64,000 bases of DNA from Chloroflexota bacterium (GCA_016191395.1 JACPOS010000006.1:50925-114924), one strand, 5' to 3'. Shown: positions 8,961 to 17,231, counted from the stretch's first letter. A program made the numbers and translations. Notes: generated from the letters alone by a model not told the origin.

Positions 8961-9949
8961 CAGGCGGCCGCGGGTGCGGCGGCCAGGATCGAATCGCGCA
9001 CCCAGCGCGTGTCCTCGCGGTTCAGCCGGCGGAACTCCAGCCGCTCCTGCGATCGAGGGCCATGTCCGGTGACGACCGAGCGCAGCTCGTCCCAGTCGGG
9101 CTCGGTGTAGCTCCAGACCTTCGTCTCCTCGTCGAGGCGCAGGTCCGGATCCGGGATCACGAGCCCGAGCTCCAGGAGGCGCGGGACGTAGATCGTCAGG
9201 AACTCCTGGCGCAGCTCCTCCGAGGTCTTCGCCTTGATCCGCCAATGCAGGTCGCGGTCCTTCGCCCGGTCGCCCCGCGGGCCGTGCATCTGCATCAGCG
9301 GCCCCCACCAGCGATCGAGCGCCTCCTGGACGAGCACCCGCTGCGAATCGGTTCCGTTCATCAGGGTCACCACCACGTCACGCCCGTGCATGATGTGAAC
9401 CGACTCCTCCCAGCAGATCTTCTGCATCGTCCGCGCGTACGGGGCGTAGCTGGAGTCGCGCAGGGCCTGCTGGGCCACGATGGCCGCCGCGTCCACCAGC
9501 CAGGCGATGATCCCGATGTCGCCCCAGCTTTTCGTCGGGTAGTGGAAGACGTTGTGGAACTTCGTCCTGCCGGCGATCAGGTCCTCCAGCATCGCCTCGC
9601 GCGGCTTGCCGAGGTCCTCGGCCACGCGGTAGAGCAGCTGTGCGTGCCCGACCTCGTCCTGGACCTTTGCCGTCAGGGCCAGCTTCCGGCGCAGCGTTGG
9701 TGCCCGCATGATCCATTCGCGCTCCGGCAGCACGCCCATGAGCTCGCTGTTGGCGTGCATCTCCACGAAGCGCAGGACGGCCGTCCGGTACTCGTCCGGC
9801 ATCCAGTCGGTCGGCTCGATCTTGCCGCCGGCGGTCACGTGTGCCTCGAAGTGCGCATATCGCTCGTCGTTCGGCAGGTCGTCGTTCCACGGCCGCTCGC
9901 TGCGCTGGCGGACGGGCAGGACGGGATCGAGCGCGAGCGGGTCGGTCAT
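8960..9949 (-). CDS. paaA: Phenylacetyl-CoA 1,2-epoxidase catalytic subunit PaaA
   Basis: A 329-residue di-iron oxygenase subunit. The carboxylate/histidine ligands are visible as EMHANSE, KVQDEVGHAQLLYR and CWEESVHIMHG. The C-terminal half (RDLHWRIKAKTSEELRQEF, PEWDELxxV-like PDWDELRSVVTGHGP) is typical of PaaA. It converts phenylacetyl-CoA to the ring 1,2-epoxide with O2 and reductant. The usual reductase PaaE is not in the window. The start overlaps the stop of the NTF2-like gene (ATGA). Confidence 0.93.
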   Translation of the reverse strand: MTDPLALDPVLPVRQRSERPWNDDLPNDERYAHFEAHVTAGGKIEPTDWMPDEYRTAVLRFVEMHANSELMGVLPEREWIMRAPTLRRKLALTAKVQDEVGHAQLLYRVAEDLGKPREAMLEDLIAGRTKFHNVFHYPTKSWGDIGIIAWLVDAAAIVAQQALRDSSYAPYARTMQKICWEESVHIMHGRDVVVTLMNGTDSQRVLVQEALDRWWGPLMQMHGPRGDRAKDRDLHWRIKAKTSEELRQEFLTIYVPRLLELGLVIPDPDLRLDEETKVWSYTEPDWDELRSVVTGHGPRSQERLEFRRLNREDTRWVRDSILAAAPAAA

Positions 9950-10356
9950 CGGGACGCCTCCGGTCGTATGGCAATGCCGAGATCGCCCTCGGCCTCGGTC
10001 CAGGTATCCAGGTGCTCGGTGACGAGCCCGTCGCCGCCGAAGCGGAGCATCGATGTGCCGGCGATCGTGCTCACGGTCCCGTCCGACGCGGTGATCACGG
10101 CGCGGTACTCCACCGCGGCTCGGCCGTTGGCGCCCGTGACCGGTGCGCCGAACGCGAAGCGGGCCGATCGCTCTCCGCCGAACGACTGGGCCGCGTAGTC
10201 GAATGCCGCCTGGCGGCCCCGACCCGCGGCCCGGAACGGCTGCGAGCGGAACACGCAGTCAGGCGCATAGCGCGCGGCGATGACCACGGGGTCGTGTCGC
10301 GCCCACCCGTCGGACCAGGCGTCCACCCAGGCGGACACCGCCTCTGCCGTGTTCAT
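9946..10356 (-). CDS. NTF2/SnoaL-like fold protein
   Basis: A 136-residue protein from ATG 10356. It shows the SnoaL-like pattern: an N-terminal helix (EAVSAWVDAWSDGWARHDP), then RYAPDCVFRSQPF, and a C-terminal sheet (AGTSMLRFGGDGLVTEHLDTW). Such proteins are isomerases, hydratases or binding proteins. It is coupled on both sides (tetR stop and paaA start overlap it), so it probably acts in phenylacetyl-CoA processing, for example on the reactive epoxide or oxepin. No specific reaction can be assigned. Confidence 0.7.
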   Translation of the reverse strand: MNTAEAVSAWVDAWSDGWARHDPVVIAARYAPDCVFRSQPFRAAGRGRQAAFDYAAQSFGGERSARFAFGAPVTGANGRAAVEYRAVITASDGTVSTIAGTSMLRFGGDGLVTEHLDTWTEAEGDLGIAIRPEASR

Positions 10357-10943
10357 GCGTTCGCGATCATGCGGATGGACAGCTCCACGAGATGGTCGGC
10401 GACGCGCGCAGCAGGCAACCGTCCGTTCGGGTCGTACCAGCCTGCGACGCCGTTCACGGCGCTGAGCAGCGTGCTGGTGGCGATGCCCGGATCTGTCATC
10501 GCGAAGGCTCCGACCGCGATGCCGTCCTCGATGCGGCGCCGGAACCGCGCCTCGTACGCGTCGCGGCGATCGAGGATCGCCTGGCGGTGCTCCGGCGCGA
10601 GGGCGCGCCATTCGTGCACAAAGACGCCGGCGGCGTCGACGTCCGAGGTGAGCACGTCCACGTGGGCGCGCACCAGCGCCGCGAGAGCCTCCGCGGGATC
10701 GCCGGGCCGGTCCGCATCCGCAGCCGCCTCGGCCGCCGTGGCGGCGGCCTCGAACCGCGTCGCCGCTCGATCGACGATCGCCCAGAGCACGTCCTCCTTC
10801 GAGGTGACGTGCGCGTACAGGCTGGCGCCCTGGACGGCCAGCGCCCGCGCGATGTCGCGGATGCTCGTGCCGGCGTAGCCGCGCTCACGGAACAGCTCGC
10901 TCGCGACGTCCTCGATCGCCTGGCGCCTTGTCGGCTCGACCAT
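10353..10943 (-). CDS. TetR-family regulator of the paa operon
   Basis: A 196-residue regulator. The N-terminal helix-turn-helix is typical of TetR (AIEDVASELFRERGYAGTSIRDIARALAVQGASLYAHVTSKEDV). The remaining helices form the ligand and dimer domain. It is the first gene of the paaABCD operon and is followed by overlaps. A palindrome 22 bp upstream is a likely autoregulatory operator. By analogy with PaaR of Thermus, the inducer could be phenylacetyl-CoA. This functional match is from context. Confidence 0.8.
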   Translation of the reverse strand: MVEPTRRQAIEDVASELFRERGYAGTSIRDIARALAVQGASLYAHVTSKEDVLWAIVDRAATRFEAAATAAEAAADADRPGDPAEALAALVRAHVDVLTSDVDAAGVFVHEWRALAPEHRQAILDRRDAYEARFRRRIEDGIAVGAFAMTDPGIATSTLLSAVNGVAGWYDPNGRLPAARVADHLVELSIRMIANA

Positions 10944-10964
10944 GTTCCGGGTCGTCCTCTGGTA

Positions 10965-10984
10965 CCTAACTAGCGATCGTTAGG
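10965..10984. promoter_or_regulatory. TetR-type palindromic operator
   Basis: CCTAAC (10965-10970) and GTTAGG (10979-10984) are perfect inverted arms around TAGCGATC, ending 22 bp before the tetR start at 10943. The symmetry extends imperfectly outward (GGTA / TTACC). Size and position suit a TetR dimer that represses its own operon. Confidence 0.6.
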
Positions 10985-11039
10985 TTACCTCCGCATGGCC
11001 TACGCTCGCCACTGCTGATCATTGCTTGTGTGTCGCTGA

Positions 11040-11402
11040 TCAGCTCGCGGTCGTGCGCCCAGAGTCCTGGCGGTCGGCCAACGCGAATGCTATGGCAGCA
11101 GGTAGCCAGTAGAGACCGCCCAGGAAGAAGCCAGCAGCACATGCAACGATGGCCATCGTGTCCATCGCGATTCGCACTGATTGCGGCTTCCTACGGTTGT
11201 ATGTTCGCGTCGAGACGATGAACGCGATCCAGGCAATCGATGCAATTGCGCCTTCGGCCGTGGCCCAGAGCACAACGATCGGAAGCGCAGTCAAAGTAGC
11301 GGCAACCAGCGGCAAGATCATCGGCACCAATCGAGAAGAAAGCACGCTACAAACTAGGGCTATCGGCCCGCCCCACCATAGTACCGCATAAGGAAAAGGC
11401 AC
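11040..11402 (-). CDS. Small membrane protein, unknown
   Basis: About 120 residues if started at GTG 11402; no in-frame ATG precedes the first membrane segment. Four hydrophobic segments are visible (VLWWGGPIALVCSVLSS, MILPLVAATLTALPIVVLWA, AIASIAWIAFIVS, IVACAAGFFLGGLYWLPAAI), separated by a basic loop (RTYNRRKPQSVR). It overlaps the 3' end of the secreted-protein gene. GC content is low compared with the flanking paa genes. The start is uncertain and no family is recognised. Confidence 0.45.
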   Translation of the reverse strand: MPFPYAVLWWGGPIALVCSVLSSRLVPMILPLVAATLTALPIVVLWATAEGAIASIAWIAFIVSTRTYNRRKPQSVRIAMDTMAIVACAAGFFLGGLYWLPAAIAFALADRQDSGRTTAS

Positions 11403-12268
11403 CCGGATGTCGACCAGGTATTGACTCCACCCCCAATGTTGCCGTTGCCGAAACCGTAAACATTGTTCGCGGAGTAGTACGTGGTCGTTGTTCCACATGT
11501 GGGCAGCGGGAACCAACTTGAGGTTCGATAAGTAGCGTTCGTGTACCCAGTACCAACCGTGTGATTCGCGTTGTAGTAGGCACTTTGATAGTGATAGATT
11601 TCAGACCACCCGTTCCACGATGCCCACTGCCGAGAATCCCAATAGACAAGGTTGGACACTGTGCCCGTGCTCGTATCGTAGGTCCAACTTATGTTGTTCC
11701 TGACTCCATTGAGGAGCAGCGGGACAGGGTCGACCCAAACGGTTGAGAAGTAGCCGGACGTGTTGACAAGCGCGAGGGGCGTGGGGCTGGCTGCGTTGTC
11801 GACCGAAGTCGGGATCGTTGAAGCGGCCTCGGCCTTTCCACTGGAGTCCGGTACGGGTGCAGCTGTGGTGGCACCAACTTCGAGGAGAATCTGATTCTTC
11901 TTGGGATCGACGGCGATCTCTCTGAACCAAACCCTTCCGGAGAACACCCGAACTGCGAATGGGTACGAGTATCCGCCGTTTGATGGAATACCTGAGATGA
12001 CCCAGTACGACTTGAAGGTCAGATCCGATGGGACGGGCAGGTCCACGGCCTGGACCGAATCTCCCGCAAAGTCAACTGGGCTGACAATCTGCGCTGCCGC
12101 GCTCGTTATCGCGTATGGCAATCCTTGGGAACGCGCGACGCCAACGGTAGGGCCTACGGCCACGCTGGCCACCACAGCCATCACCATCAGCCGAATCGGG
12201 GCTCGATACCGACCTAGCAAAGAGGCGGGCCGGGCTCGCCCCGCCTTCCGGACAGGGGTCGAGATCAT
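11360..12268 (-). CDS. Secreted protein of unknown function
   Basis: A 302-residue protein. ATG 12268 follows AGGGAG with 7-nt spacing. It has a long positively charged N-region (~25 residues) and a signal core LMVMAVVASVAVGPTVGVA. The mature protein is rich in Tyr, Asn, Thr, Ser and Trp (NGWSEIYHYQSAYYNANHTVGTGYTN, shown in residues ~225-250) and ends in a Gly/Asn region with two Cys (PTCGT, TSGCL). This suggests an extracellular beta-structure. Codon use and lower GC mark it as foreign to the paa region. It resembles the 1336-2187 protein in style but no clear homology can be claimed. Confidence 0.65.
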   Translation of the reverse strand: MISTPVRKAGRARPASLLGRYRAPIRLMVMAVVASVAVGPTVGVARSQGLPYAITSAAAQIVSPVDFAGDSVQAVDLPVPSDLTFKSYWVISGIPSNGGYSYPFAVRVFSGRVWFREIAVDPKKNQILLEVGATTAAPVPDSSGKAEAASTIPTSVDNAASPTPLALVNTSGYFSTVWVDPVPLLLNGVRNNISWTYDTSTGTVSNLVYWDSRQWASWNGWSEIYHYQSAYYNANHTVGTGYTNATYRTSSWFPLPTCGTTTTYYSANNVYGFGNGNIGGGVNTWSTSGCLFLMRYYGGAGR

Positions 12269-12382
12269 CACGAGTCTCCCTTTCGTGTGTGAGGCCCTCA
12301 GTGTACGCGCCGTCCGCTACGGTTGTCGTGAGCTCTCGTCAACTTGCGTGAACGGACTCAACTTGTTGCCGTCGGGAGCTAG

Positions 12383-12414
12383 TGTGCGCAATACTGTGCG
12401 CATGAGTGTGCGCA
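12383..12414 (+). promoter_or_regulatory. Three TGTGCGCA operator repeats over the vapB start
   Basis: TGTGCGCA occurs at 12383, 12395 and 12407, exactly 12 bp apart; the last base of copy 2 is the A of the vapB ATG (12402). TTGCCG (12366-12371) and AATACT (12390-12395) form a possible -35/-10 with 18-bp spacing, placing the transcript start at or next to the ATG, and no ribosome binding site lies at normal distance. The repeats would therefore let the ribbon-helix-helix antitoxin cover its own promoter and start codon. Repeat positions are seen; operator function is inferred. Confidence 0.65.
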
Positions 12415-12656
12415 CCAATCTGCTGCTGCCCGAAGACCTGGTGGAGCAACTCGATCGAATTGCCGGTCCCCGAGGTCGGAGCCGATACGTCGCCGACGCG
12501 GTCCGGGAACGTCTACGGCGGGACGAACGCATGGCGGCGATCAAGGCTGCGGCCGGCCTCTGGCGTGATCACCCGCTGTTCCCCACCTCCGAGGCAGTTG
12601 TCGAATGGGTCCGCGAACTCCGGCGGGAGAAGACCGACTCCAGCGACACGCCATGA
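12402..12656 (+). CDS. vapB: VapB-type ribbon-helix-helix antitoxin
   Basis: An 84-residue protein. The N-terminus MSVRTNLLLPEDLVEQLDRI is a ribbon-helix-helix strand and helix, continuing RGRSRYVADAVRERLRR. The C-terminal part (LWRDHPLFPTSEAVVEWVRE) would wrap the toxin. It probably represses its own operon through the TGTGCGCA repeats that overlap its start, and it may be translated from a leaderless transcript. Its stop overlaps the vapC start (ATGA). Confidence 0.85.
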   Translation: MSVRTNLLLPEDLVEQLDRIAGPRGRSRYVADAVRERLRRDERMAAIKAAAGLWRDHPLFPTSEAVVEWVRELRREKTDSSDTP

Positions 12657-13033
12657 GGTACATGCTTGATACGACCTTCGCGGTCGACTACCTGCGTGAT
12701 GACCCGGACTGCGTGGCTCGCTTCGCGCGGCTGTTCGAAGATGGTGACGAGCCGTACGTCAATGAGGTCGTCCTGTGCGAGCTCGCCGTGGGCGTTCGCG
12801 CCACGGACGACCCGAGGTTCCTGGCATTCGTGCGGGCCGTGTCGTTCGTCCAGCCCGGGCCAGAGGTGGCTCTCCAGGCCGGGATCTGGCGCCGCGAAGC
12901 GCGGCGAACTGGGCGGACCTTGAGCCTCTCAGACTCGTTGATCGCCGCAGCCGCCAATGGTCTTGGCGGCCCTGTCCTCACGCGGAACGGCGGCGATTTC
13001 CTCCTGGCCCCGATCCGGGTCGAGACGTACTGA
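12653..13033 (+). CDS. vapC: VapC-type PIN-domain ribonuclease toxin
   Basis: A 126-residue PIN protein with the four acidic residues in place: Asp6 in MLDTTFAVDYLR, Glu43 in VVLCELAVG, Asp94 in LSLSDSLIAAAA and Asp115 in RNGGDF. It would cleave RNA with Mg2+ and be neutralised by the VapB encoded just upstream. The module sits at the edge of the low-GC insert that separates two blocks of paa genes, consistent with horizontal arrival. Confidence 0.88.
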   Translation: MRYMLDTTFAVDYLRDDPDCVARFARLFEDGDEPYVNEVVLCELAVGVRATDDPRFLAFVRAVSFVQPGPEVALQAGIWRREARRTGRTLSLSDSLIAAAANGLGGPVLTRNGGDFLLAPIRVETY

Positions 13034-13047
13034 TTCGGTCGGGATGG

Positions 13048-13845
13048 CTACTCGCCGGTGAAGCGGGGAGGGCGCTTCTCCATGAAGGCCGCGAGGCCCT
13101 CGGCGTGATCCTTCGTGCGGCCGGCGATGTCCTGGAGATGTGCCTCGTACTCGAGGGCGGCGTCGAGATCGCGGTCCCAGGCGGCATTGAGTGCCCGCTT
13201 GGTCAGCGCGATGGCGCGCGGCGCGCCGGCAGCGAGCCGGGCAGCGACGGATCTCGCCTCTGTGGCGAGCTCGGCGGCGGGCACGACCCGGCCGACGAGG
13301 CCGATCCGCTCGGCGTCGGCGGCGGGCACGGACTCGTTGAGCAGCGCCAGCTCCGCGGCTCGCGTCACGCCGACGAGGCGCGGCAACAGCCACGTTGCGC
13401 CGCTGTCCGGTACGAGGCCCACGCGCCCAAACGCGAGCGCAAAGCTCGCCGCATCGGAGGCGATGCGGATGTCAGCGGCCATGGCAAGTGACGCACCGGC
13501 GCCCGCGGCAACCCCGTTGATCGCCGCCACGATCGGCTTGGGCAGGGCTCGCATCGCGCGGATGATTGGGTTATAGCGCTCGCGGACCTCGACGCCGAGC
13601 GGAGCCGCGTCCGGCTGCAGTCGCTCGCGCAGGTCCTGGCCGGCGCAGAACGCGCGCCCGGCACCCGTGAGGATCACGGCCCGGACCGCCTTGTCGCGGG
13701 CGACCTGGCGGAACGCGGCGAGCAGCGCCTGCTTCATGGGCACGGTCAGCGAGTTCAGCGCGTCGGGCCGGTTCAAGGTGATCGTGGCGACGCCCGACGC
13801 GGCATCGACCTCCACCAGGACCGTGAGTGCGTCCCCGTCGGCCAT
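13048..13845 (-). CDS. paaG: Ring-epoxide isomerase PaaG, crotonase family
   Basis: A 265-residue crotonase. The CoA/oxyanion-hole segments are present (AFCAGQDLRER, INGVAAGAGASLAMAADIRIAS). LVPDSGATWLLPRLVG, with Asp at the catalytic position, is the PaaG signature and separates it from PaaF. It isomerises the 1,2-epoxyphenylacetyl-CoA made by PaaABC to the seven-membered oxepin-CoA. ATG 13845 lies just after the stop of the DUF1444 gene. Confidence 0.88.
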   Translation of the reverse strand: MADGDALTVLVEVDAASGVATITLNRPDALNSLTVPMKQALLAAFRQVARDKAVRAVILTGAGRAFCAGQDLRERLQPDAAPLGVEVRERYNPIIRAMRALPKPIVAAINGVAAGAGASLAMAADIRIASDAASFALAFGRVGLVPDSGATWLLPRLVGVTRAAELALLNESVPAADAERIGLVGRVVPAAELATEARSVAARLAAGAPRAIALTKRALNAAWDRDLDAALEYEAHLQDIAGRTKDHAEGLAAFMEKRPPRFTGE

Positions 13846-13847
13846 CG

Positions 13848-14519
13848 TCAACGCCCGAACTGCACGAGCTCGAAGTCCTCGCCGACCAGCTCGAACAGGC
13901 CACCCTCGATGGGCTCGTGCGCGTCGTCCATGACCTCGGCGACGAAGGCCGCCAGCTGGTCGGCGAAATCGGCGTCAGTGGGATGGAGCGAACCGGCGAT
14001 CAGGAGGTCGCGGTCCGGCAATGCGATGAGCACGCGCGACGGACCGCCGCACTCGCCGGCAAGGTGCCGCCGCACTTCGGGCAGCAGGATGCGGGCGGCA
14101 TCGCCGCCACCGCCGGTGTCCGACGAGAGGAGGCGGCGCTCGCCGGCGAGCTCGTCGCTCCACGGCGCGGTCGCGGACCAGGCGCGGAGGTTGCTCATGG
14201 CCGCGTCGCGCAGTGCCTGCGCCTCGATGCCCCACGTGAGCAGGTGCTCCGCGTTGATGACGACGTCGTAGGCGGTCTCGCGAAGGACGTAGACGATCGA
14301 GAGCTCCGCCGGGCCCCGATCGATCAGGGGCAGCGCGTGCTTCTTCATGCCCTCGTGGGCAAGCCGCGATTCGTCCAGGTCGTCGAGTGGCGCGCCGTGC
14401 GTCCCGGTCGGGCGCAGCGCCGGGAACACGCGCCCCATCGCGGCGGCCCAGTCGTGCTCCGGCGCGGCGCTCGGAGGGAGTGGCGCCTCGGGCGGGGGCT
14501 GGTGCCCGCTGATCGACAT
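13848..14519 (-). CDS. DUF1444/YtpQ-like protein
   Basis: A 223-residue soluble protein from ATG 14519, which shares its A with the paaF stop (TGATG). It follows the DUF1444 pattern known from Bacillus YtpQ: LSIVYVLRETAYDVVINAEHLLTWGI, AAMSNLRAW, GGDAARILLPEV, VLIALPDRDLLIAGSLHP. The family has no known function. Being wedged between paaF and paaG with overlapping ends suggests co-regulation, but DUF1444 proteins also occur away from aromatic catabolism. Confidence 0.7.
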   Translation of the reverse strand: MSISGHQPPPEAPLPPSAAPEHDWAAAMGRVFPALRPTGTHGAPLDDLDESRLAHEGMKKHALPLIDRGPAELSIVYVLRETAYDVVINAEHLLTWGIEAQALRDAAMSNLRAWSATAPWSDELAGERRLLSSDTGGGGDAARILLPEVRRHLAGECGGPSRVLIALPDRDLLIAGSLHPTDADFADQLAAFVAEVMDDAHEPIEGGLFELVGEDFELVQFGR

Positions 14520-15310
14520 CAGCGGCCCGTCCAGCGCGGCGCCCGCTTCTCCGCGAACGCGGCCATGCCCTCTGCCTGGTCCTCCGTATCGAAGAGCCGG
14601 TAGAAGCTCCTGCGCTCGTCGGCCACGCCGGCCGCCAGGGGCAGCTCCTCGGCGCGATTGACGGCCGCCTTTGCGGCCATGACGGCGATCGGTGGCATCG
14701 CGGCGATGCGACCGGCAAGCTCCAGCGCGGCCGGTACGGTCGCCTCGGCCGGCACGACAAGGCTCACGAGCCCCGCAGCCTCCGCCTCGCGTGCCCCGAG
14801 CATCCGGCCGGTCAGGACCATGTCCATGGCCTTCGCCTTGCCGATCGCGCGCGTGAGCCGCTGCGTCCCGCCGGCGCCGGGCATCACGCCGAGCCTGATC
14901 TCCGGCTGGCCGAACTGCGCGTCCTCGCCGGCAACGATCAGGTCGCACGCCATCGCCAGCTCGCAGCCGCCGCCGAGGGCGAAGCCGCGGACCGCGGCCA
15001 CGATCGGCTTGCGCGTCGCGGTGATGCGCTCCCAGTGCCGGAAGTCGTTGCTCGTCGTCAGCGATGCGTTCGTCTGGCGGGCGAGCTCCGGAATGTCCGC
15101 ACCCGACGCGAACGCCCGGTCGCCCGCGCCGGTGAGCACGACGGCGCGGCACGCGGGGTCCCGGTCGAGGGCCTCGAGGGCATCCGCGATGGCCTCCACC
15201 TGGGCGAAGTTGAGGGCGTTGAGCACGTCCGGCCGGTCCATGACCAGGAGTGCGACCCCATCGACCGGGCCGTCCGGTCCTGACGCCGGCAGCGACACGT
15301 GCAACGACAT
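14519..15310 (-). CDS. paaF: Enoyl-CoA hydratase PaaF
   Basis: A 263-residue crotonase from ATG 15310 (GTG 15325 is possible). AFASGADIPELA and GFALGGGCELAMACDLIVA form the oxyanion hole, and PEIRLGVMPGAGGTQRLTR contains the hydratase Glu pair pattern. It hydrates 2,3-dehydroadipyl-CoA to 3-hydroxyadipyl-CoA ahead of PaaH. Neighbour order (paaF-DUF1444-paaG) and overlap support the pathway assignment; a fatty-acid crotonase is the alternative. Confidence 0.82.
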   Translation of the reverse strand: MSLHVSLPASGPDGPVDGVALLVMDRPDVLNALNFAQVEAIADALEALDRDPACRAVVLTGAGDRAFASGADIPELARQTNASLTTSNDFRHWERITATRKPIVAAVRGFALGGGCELAMACDLIVAGEDAQFGQPEIRLGVMPGAGGTQRLTRAIGKAKAMDMVLTGRMLGAREAEAAGLVSLVVPAEATVPAALELAGRIAAMPPIAVMAAKAAVNRAEELPLAAGVADERRSFYRLFDTEDQAEGMAAFAEKRAPRWTGR

Positions 15311-15331
15311 GCCGCCAGTATCCACGGCGGC

Positions 15332-15673
15332 CTAGCCCGCGACCTTGCCGCCCAGCAGATCCGGTGCGTCCTCGACAACAAGGAAGGTCGCCAGCCCGGG
15401 CGCGATCTCGCGGAGGATCCGGCCTGCGGCGCGCATCGGGTCCGAGCGGAGGCCGGCGTCCATCGCGGCGCGGTCGTCGAAGTCCAGCGCGGCCGCGAGC
15501 ACGAGGTCCGTCTCGCTCCCGAGCGCTTCGGACACTCGCCAGACACGCGTCGCGCGAAGCCCGGGCGTCTCGGCGACGAGCGGCAGGTGCTCGTCGCGAT
15601 AGCGGGCTTCGAACGTGGTACGGGCGTCCGCACCGCCCTCCGGCGCGCGGTAGAGCACGAGCAGGGTCGTCAC
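15332..15673 (-). CDS. EthD-domain protein
   Basis: A 113-residue ferredoxin-like dimeric alpha-beta barrel protein: MTTLLVLYRAPEGGADARTT, YRDEHLPLVAETPGL and ILREIAPGLATFLVVE fit the EthD domain. EthD proteins accompany oxygenase and aromatic or polyketide degradation clusters as small enzymes or binding proteins. Its start is coupled to the hydrolase gene upstream (stop at 15670 overlaps). Confidence 0.75.
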   Translation of the reverse strand: MTTLLVLYRAPEGGADARTTFEARYRDEHLPLVAETPGLRATRVWRVSEALGSETDLVLAAALDFDDRAAMDAGLRSDPMRAAGRILREIAPGLATFLVVEDAPDLLGGKVAG

Positions 15674-16500
15674 GCGGGTCCTCCTTCGGCACGGGACAGG
15701 GGTGCGGCGCTCGCCTCGAGGCGAGCCGCCCGGTGGCGCGCGATCTCCTCCGTCGCCCGGTAGAAGCCGGACATCGCCTCGTTGAACAGGCCGGGCCGGC
15801 GCGCCATGACCTCGTGCCCGCTGTCGGGCGCGATGAACAGCCGCCCGGCCGGGAACTGTCGGGCAAGGGCGGCGGCGTGCTCGGTCGGCACGAACGGGTC
15901 CCGGTCGCCGCAGGCCACCATCGTCGGACAGTCGATCGCGTGCAGCTCCGCGGGCGTGAGCAGCGGCTGGACGGCGATGTCGGCCGCGATCGCGGGCAGG
16001 AGGCGCTGCCAGGCGCCCTCGCCCTGGCCCGCGTCGTGGCGCCGCGAGAGCGTCGCGGCGAAGACTGGGTCGCGCGTCGTGATCAGGTCTGGGTCCATCA
16101 GCCGCCGACCCACGCTCGCGCGGGGCTCGCGGTGGGTCGTGATCCCGACGACCACGAGCGTCCGAAGGCGTTCGGGAAAGTGTGCGCCGAAATGGAGCGC
16201 GGTCATCGCGCCCATGGAGAAGCCCACGAGGTGGAACGAGTCCAGCCCGAGCGCGTCCACGAACGCGATCAGGTCGTCGACGAGCCAGCGGTACTCGAAC
16301 CCGTTCGTCGCGTCCCAGCGGGTGCGACCGTGCCCTCGCGCGTCCGGCAGGTGGATGAGGAACGCCTTGGACATGCCCGGCAGCTGCGCGGCGAAGTCCT
16401 CCCGCCCGAGCGAGCTTGCGCCATGGAGCGCGACGAGCGGCGGTCCGGCGCCCATGACGTCGTAGCCGACATCCAGCCCGTTCGCCCGGATCGTGGGCAC
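15670..16500 (-). CDS. Alpha/beta hydrolase
   Basis: A 276-residue hydrolase with the nucleophile elbow GFSMGA (Ser), the oxyanion segment LHGASSLG, an acid in CGDRDPFVP and His in PDSGHEVMAR, so the catalytic triad looks complete. It resembles the PcaD-like 3-oxoadipate enol-lactonase and epoxide/ester hydrolase groups. In this operon it could hydrolyse a ring-opening intermediate, taking a role usually given to PaaZ hydrolase or PaaI thioesterase; this is inference from context. Confidence 0.75.
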   Translation of the reverse strand: MPTIRANGLDVGYDVMGAGPPLVALHGASSLGREDFAAQLPGMSKAFLIHLPDARGHGRTRWDATNGFEYRWLVDDLIAFVDALGLDSFHLVGFSMGAMTALHFGAHFPERLRTLVVVGITTHREPRASVGRRLMDPDLITTRDPVFAATLSRRHDAGQGEGAWQRLLPAIAADIAVQPLLTPAELHAIDCPTMVACGDRDPFVPTEHAAALARQFPAGRLFIAPDSGHEVMARRPGLFNEAMSGFYRATEEIARHRAARLEASAAPLSRAEGGPA

Positions 16501-17046
16501 TCAGCCCTCCGGCTTGCCTTCGACCGGGCTGTCCGCGCCCTGCTGCACGCGCAGGTATCGCCGCCGGTAGTACAGGAGCGGAGCCGTGTCCTGCCGGCCG
16601 TGCTGGAGCGAGTCCACGCGGCCGATGAACAGGTCATGGTCGCCGGCGCTGAACGTTTCGACGATCGTGCACTCGAGCGTCGCGATCGCACCGTCGATGA
16701 GCGGCAGCCCTGTTGGGCCTGGCTGCCACGATGCCCCGCAGAACACCTCGCGACCCGGGCTCACGGGGGCGTGGGCGAAGCAGTCGGACAGGGCCTGCTG
16801 GTCCGCGCCGAGCACGTTCACGGCATAGCGACCGGCCGCACGGACCATCGGCGTGATGAACCGCCGTCGATCCAGCGCGACCATCACCAGCGCCGGCTCC
16901 AGCGACACCGACGAGAAGGCGTTGACGGTGATCCCCTGGGGCCGGTCCCCATCGAACGTCGTCACCACACTGACGCCGGTGGCAAACCGGCCCATGACCT
17001 CCCGAAATACCTCGGGACGCGTGCGGGCCGCGTCAGTCAATTCCAC
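16501..17046 (-). CDS. Flavin reductase, HpaC/RutF-like
   Basis: A 181-residue protein. GTG 17046 starts directly before the conserved PEVFREVMGRFATGVSVVTT. GITVNAFSSVSLEPALVMVAL and YAVNVLGADQQALS are diagnostic of the flavin-reductase split-barrel family. It reduces FMN/FAD with NAD(P)H for a partner oxygenase. It is first in the EthD-hydrolase operon. Since no PaaE reductase is seen, it is a candidate electron donor for a local oxygenase, although PaaABC normally uses an iron-sulfur flavoprotein. Confidence 0.8.
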   Translation of the reverse strand: MELTDAARTRPEVFREVMGRFATGVSVVTTFDGDRPQGITVNAFSSVSLEPALVMVALDRRRFITPMVRAAGRYAVNVLGADQQALSDCFAHAPVSPGREVFCGASWQPGPTGLPLIDGAIATLECTIVETFSAGDHDLFIGRVDSLQHGRQDTAPLLYYRRRYLRVQQGADSPVEGKPEG

Positions 17047-17231
17047 ACGCGGAGAATGGCACAGCGGGCGAGGGAACCCCGGAGCGGCCGCGGCCGGCGG
17101 GTGGCGCGTGGTGACGGTCGCCGCCCGGAGGACAGTCGCACGCGAAGCGGGCGTGGGTCCGAGGACGGTGGCCGGCGCCAGAGCGACAGGACCCGCTGGT
17201 CGCTGCCACTCGATCGCTACAATCGCCCGCA

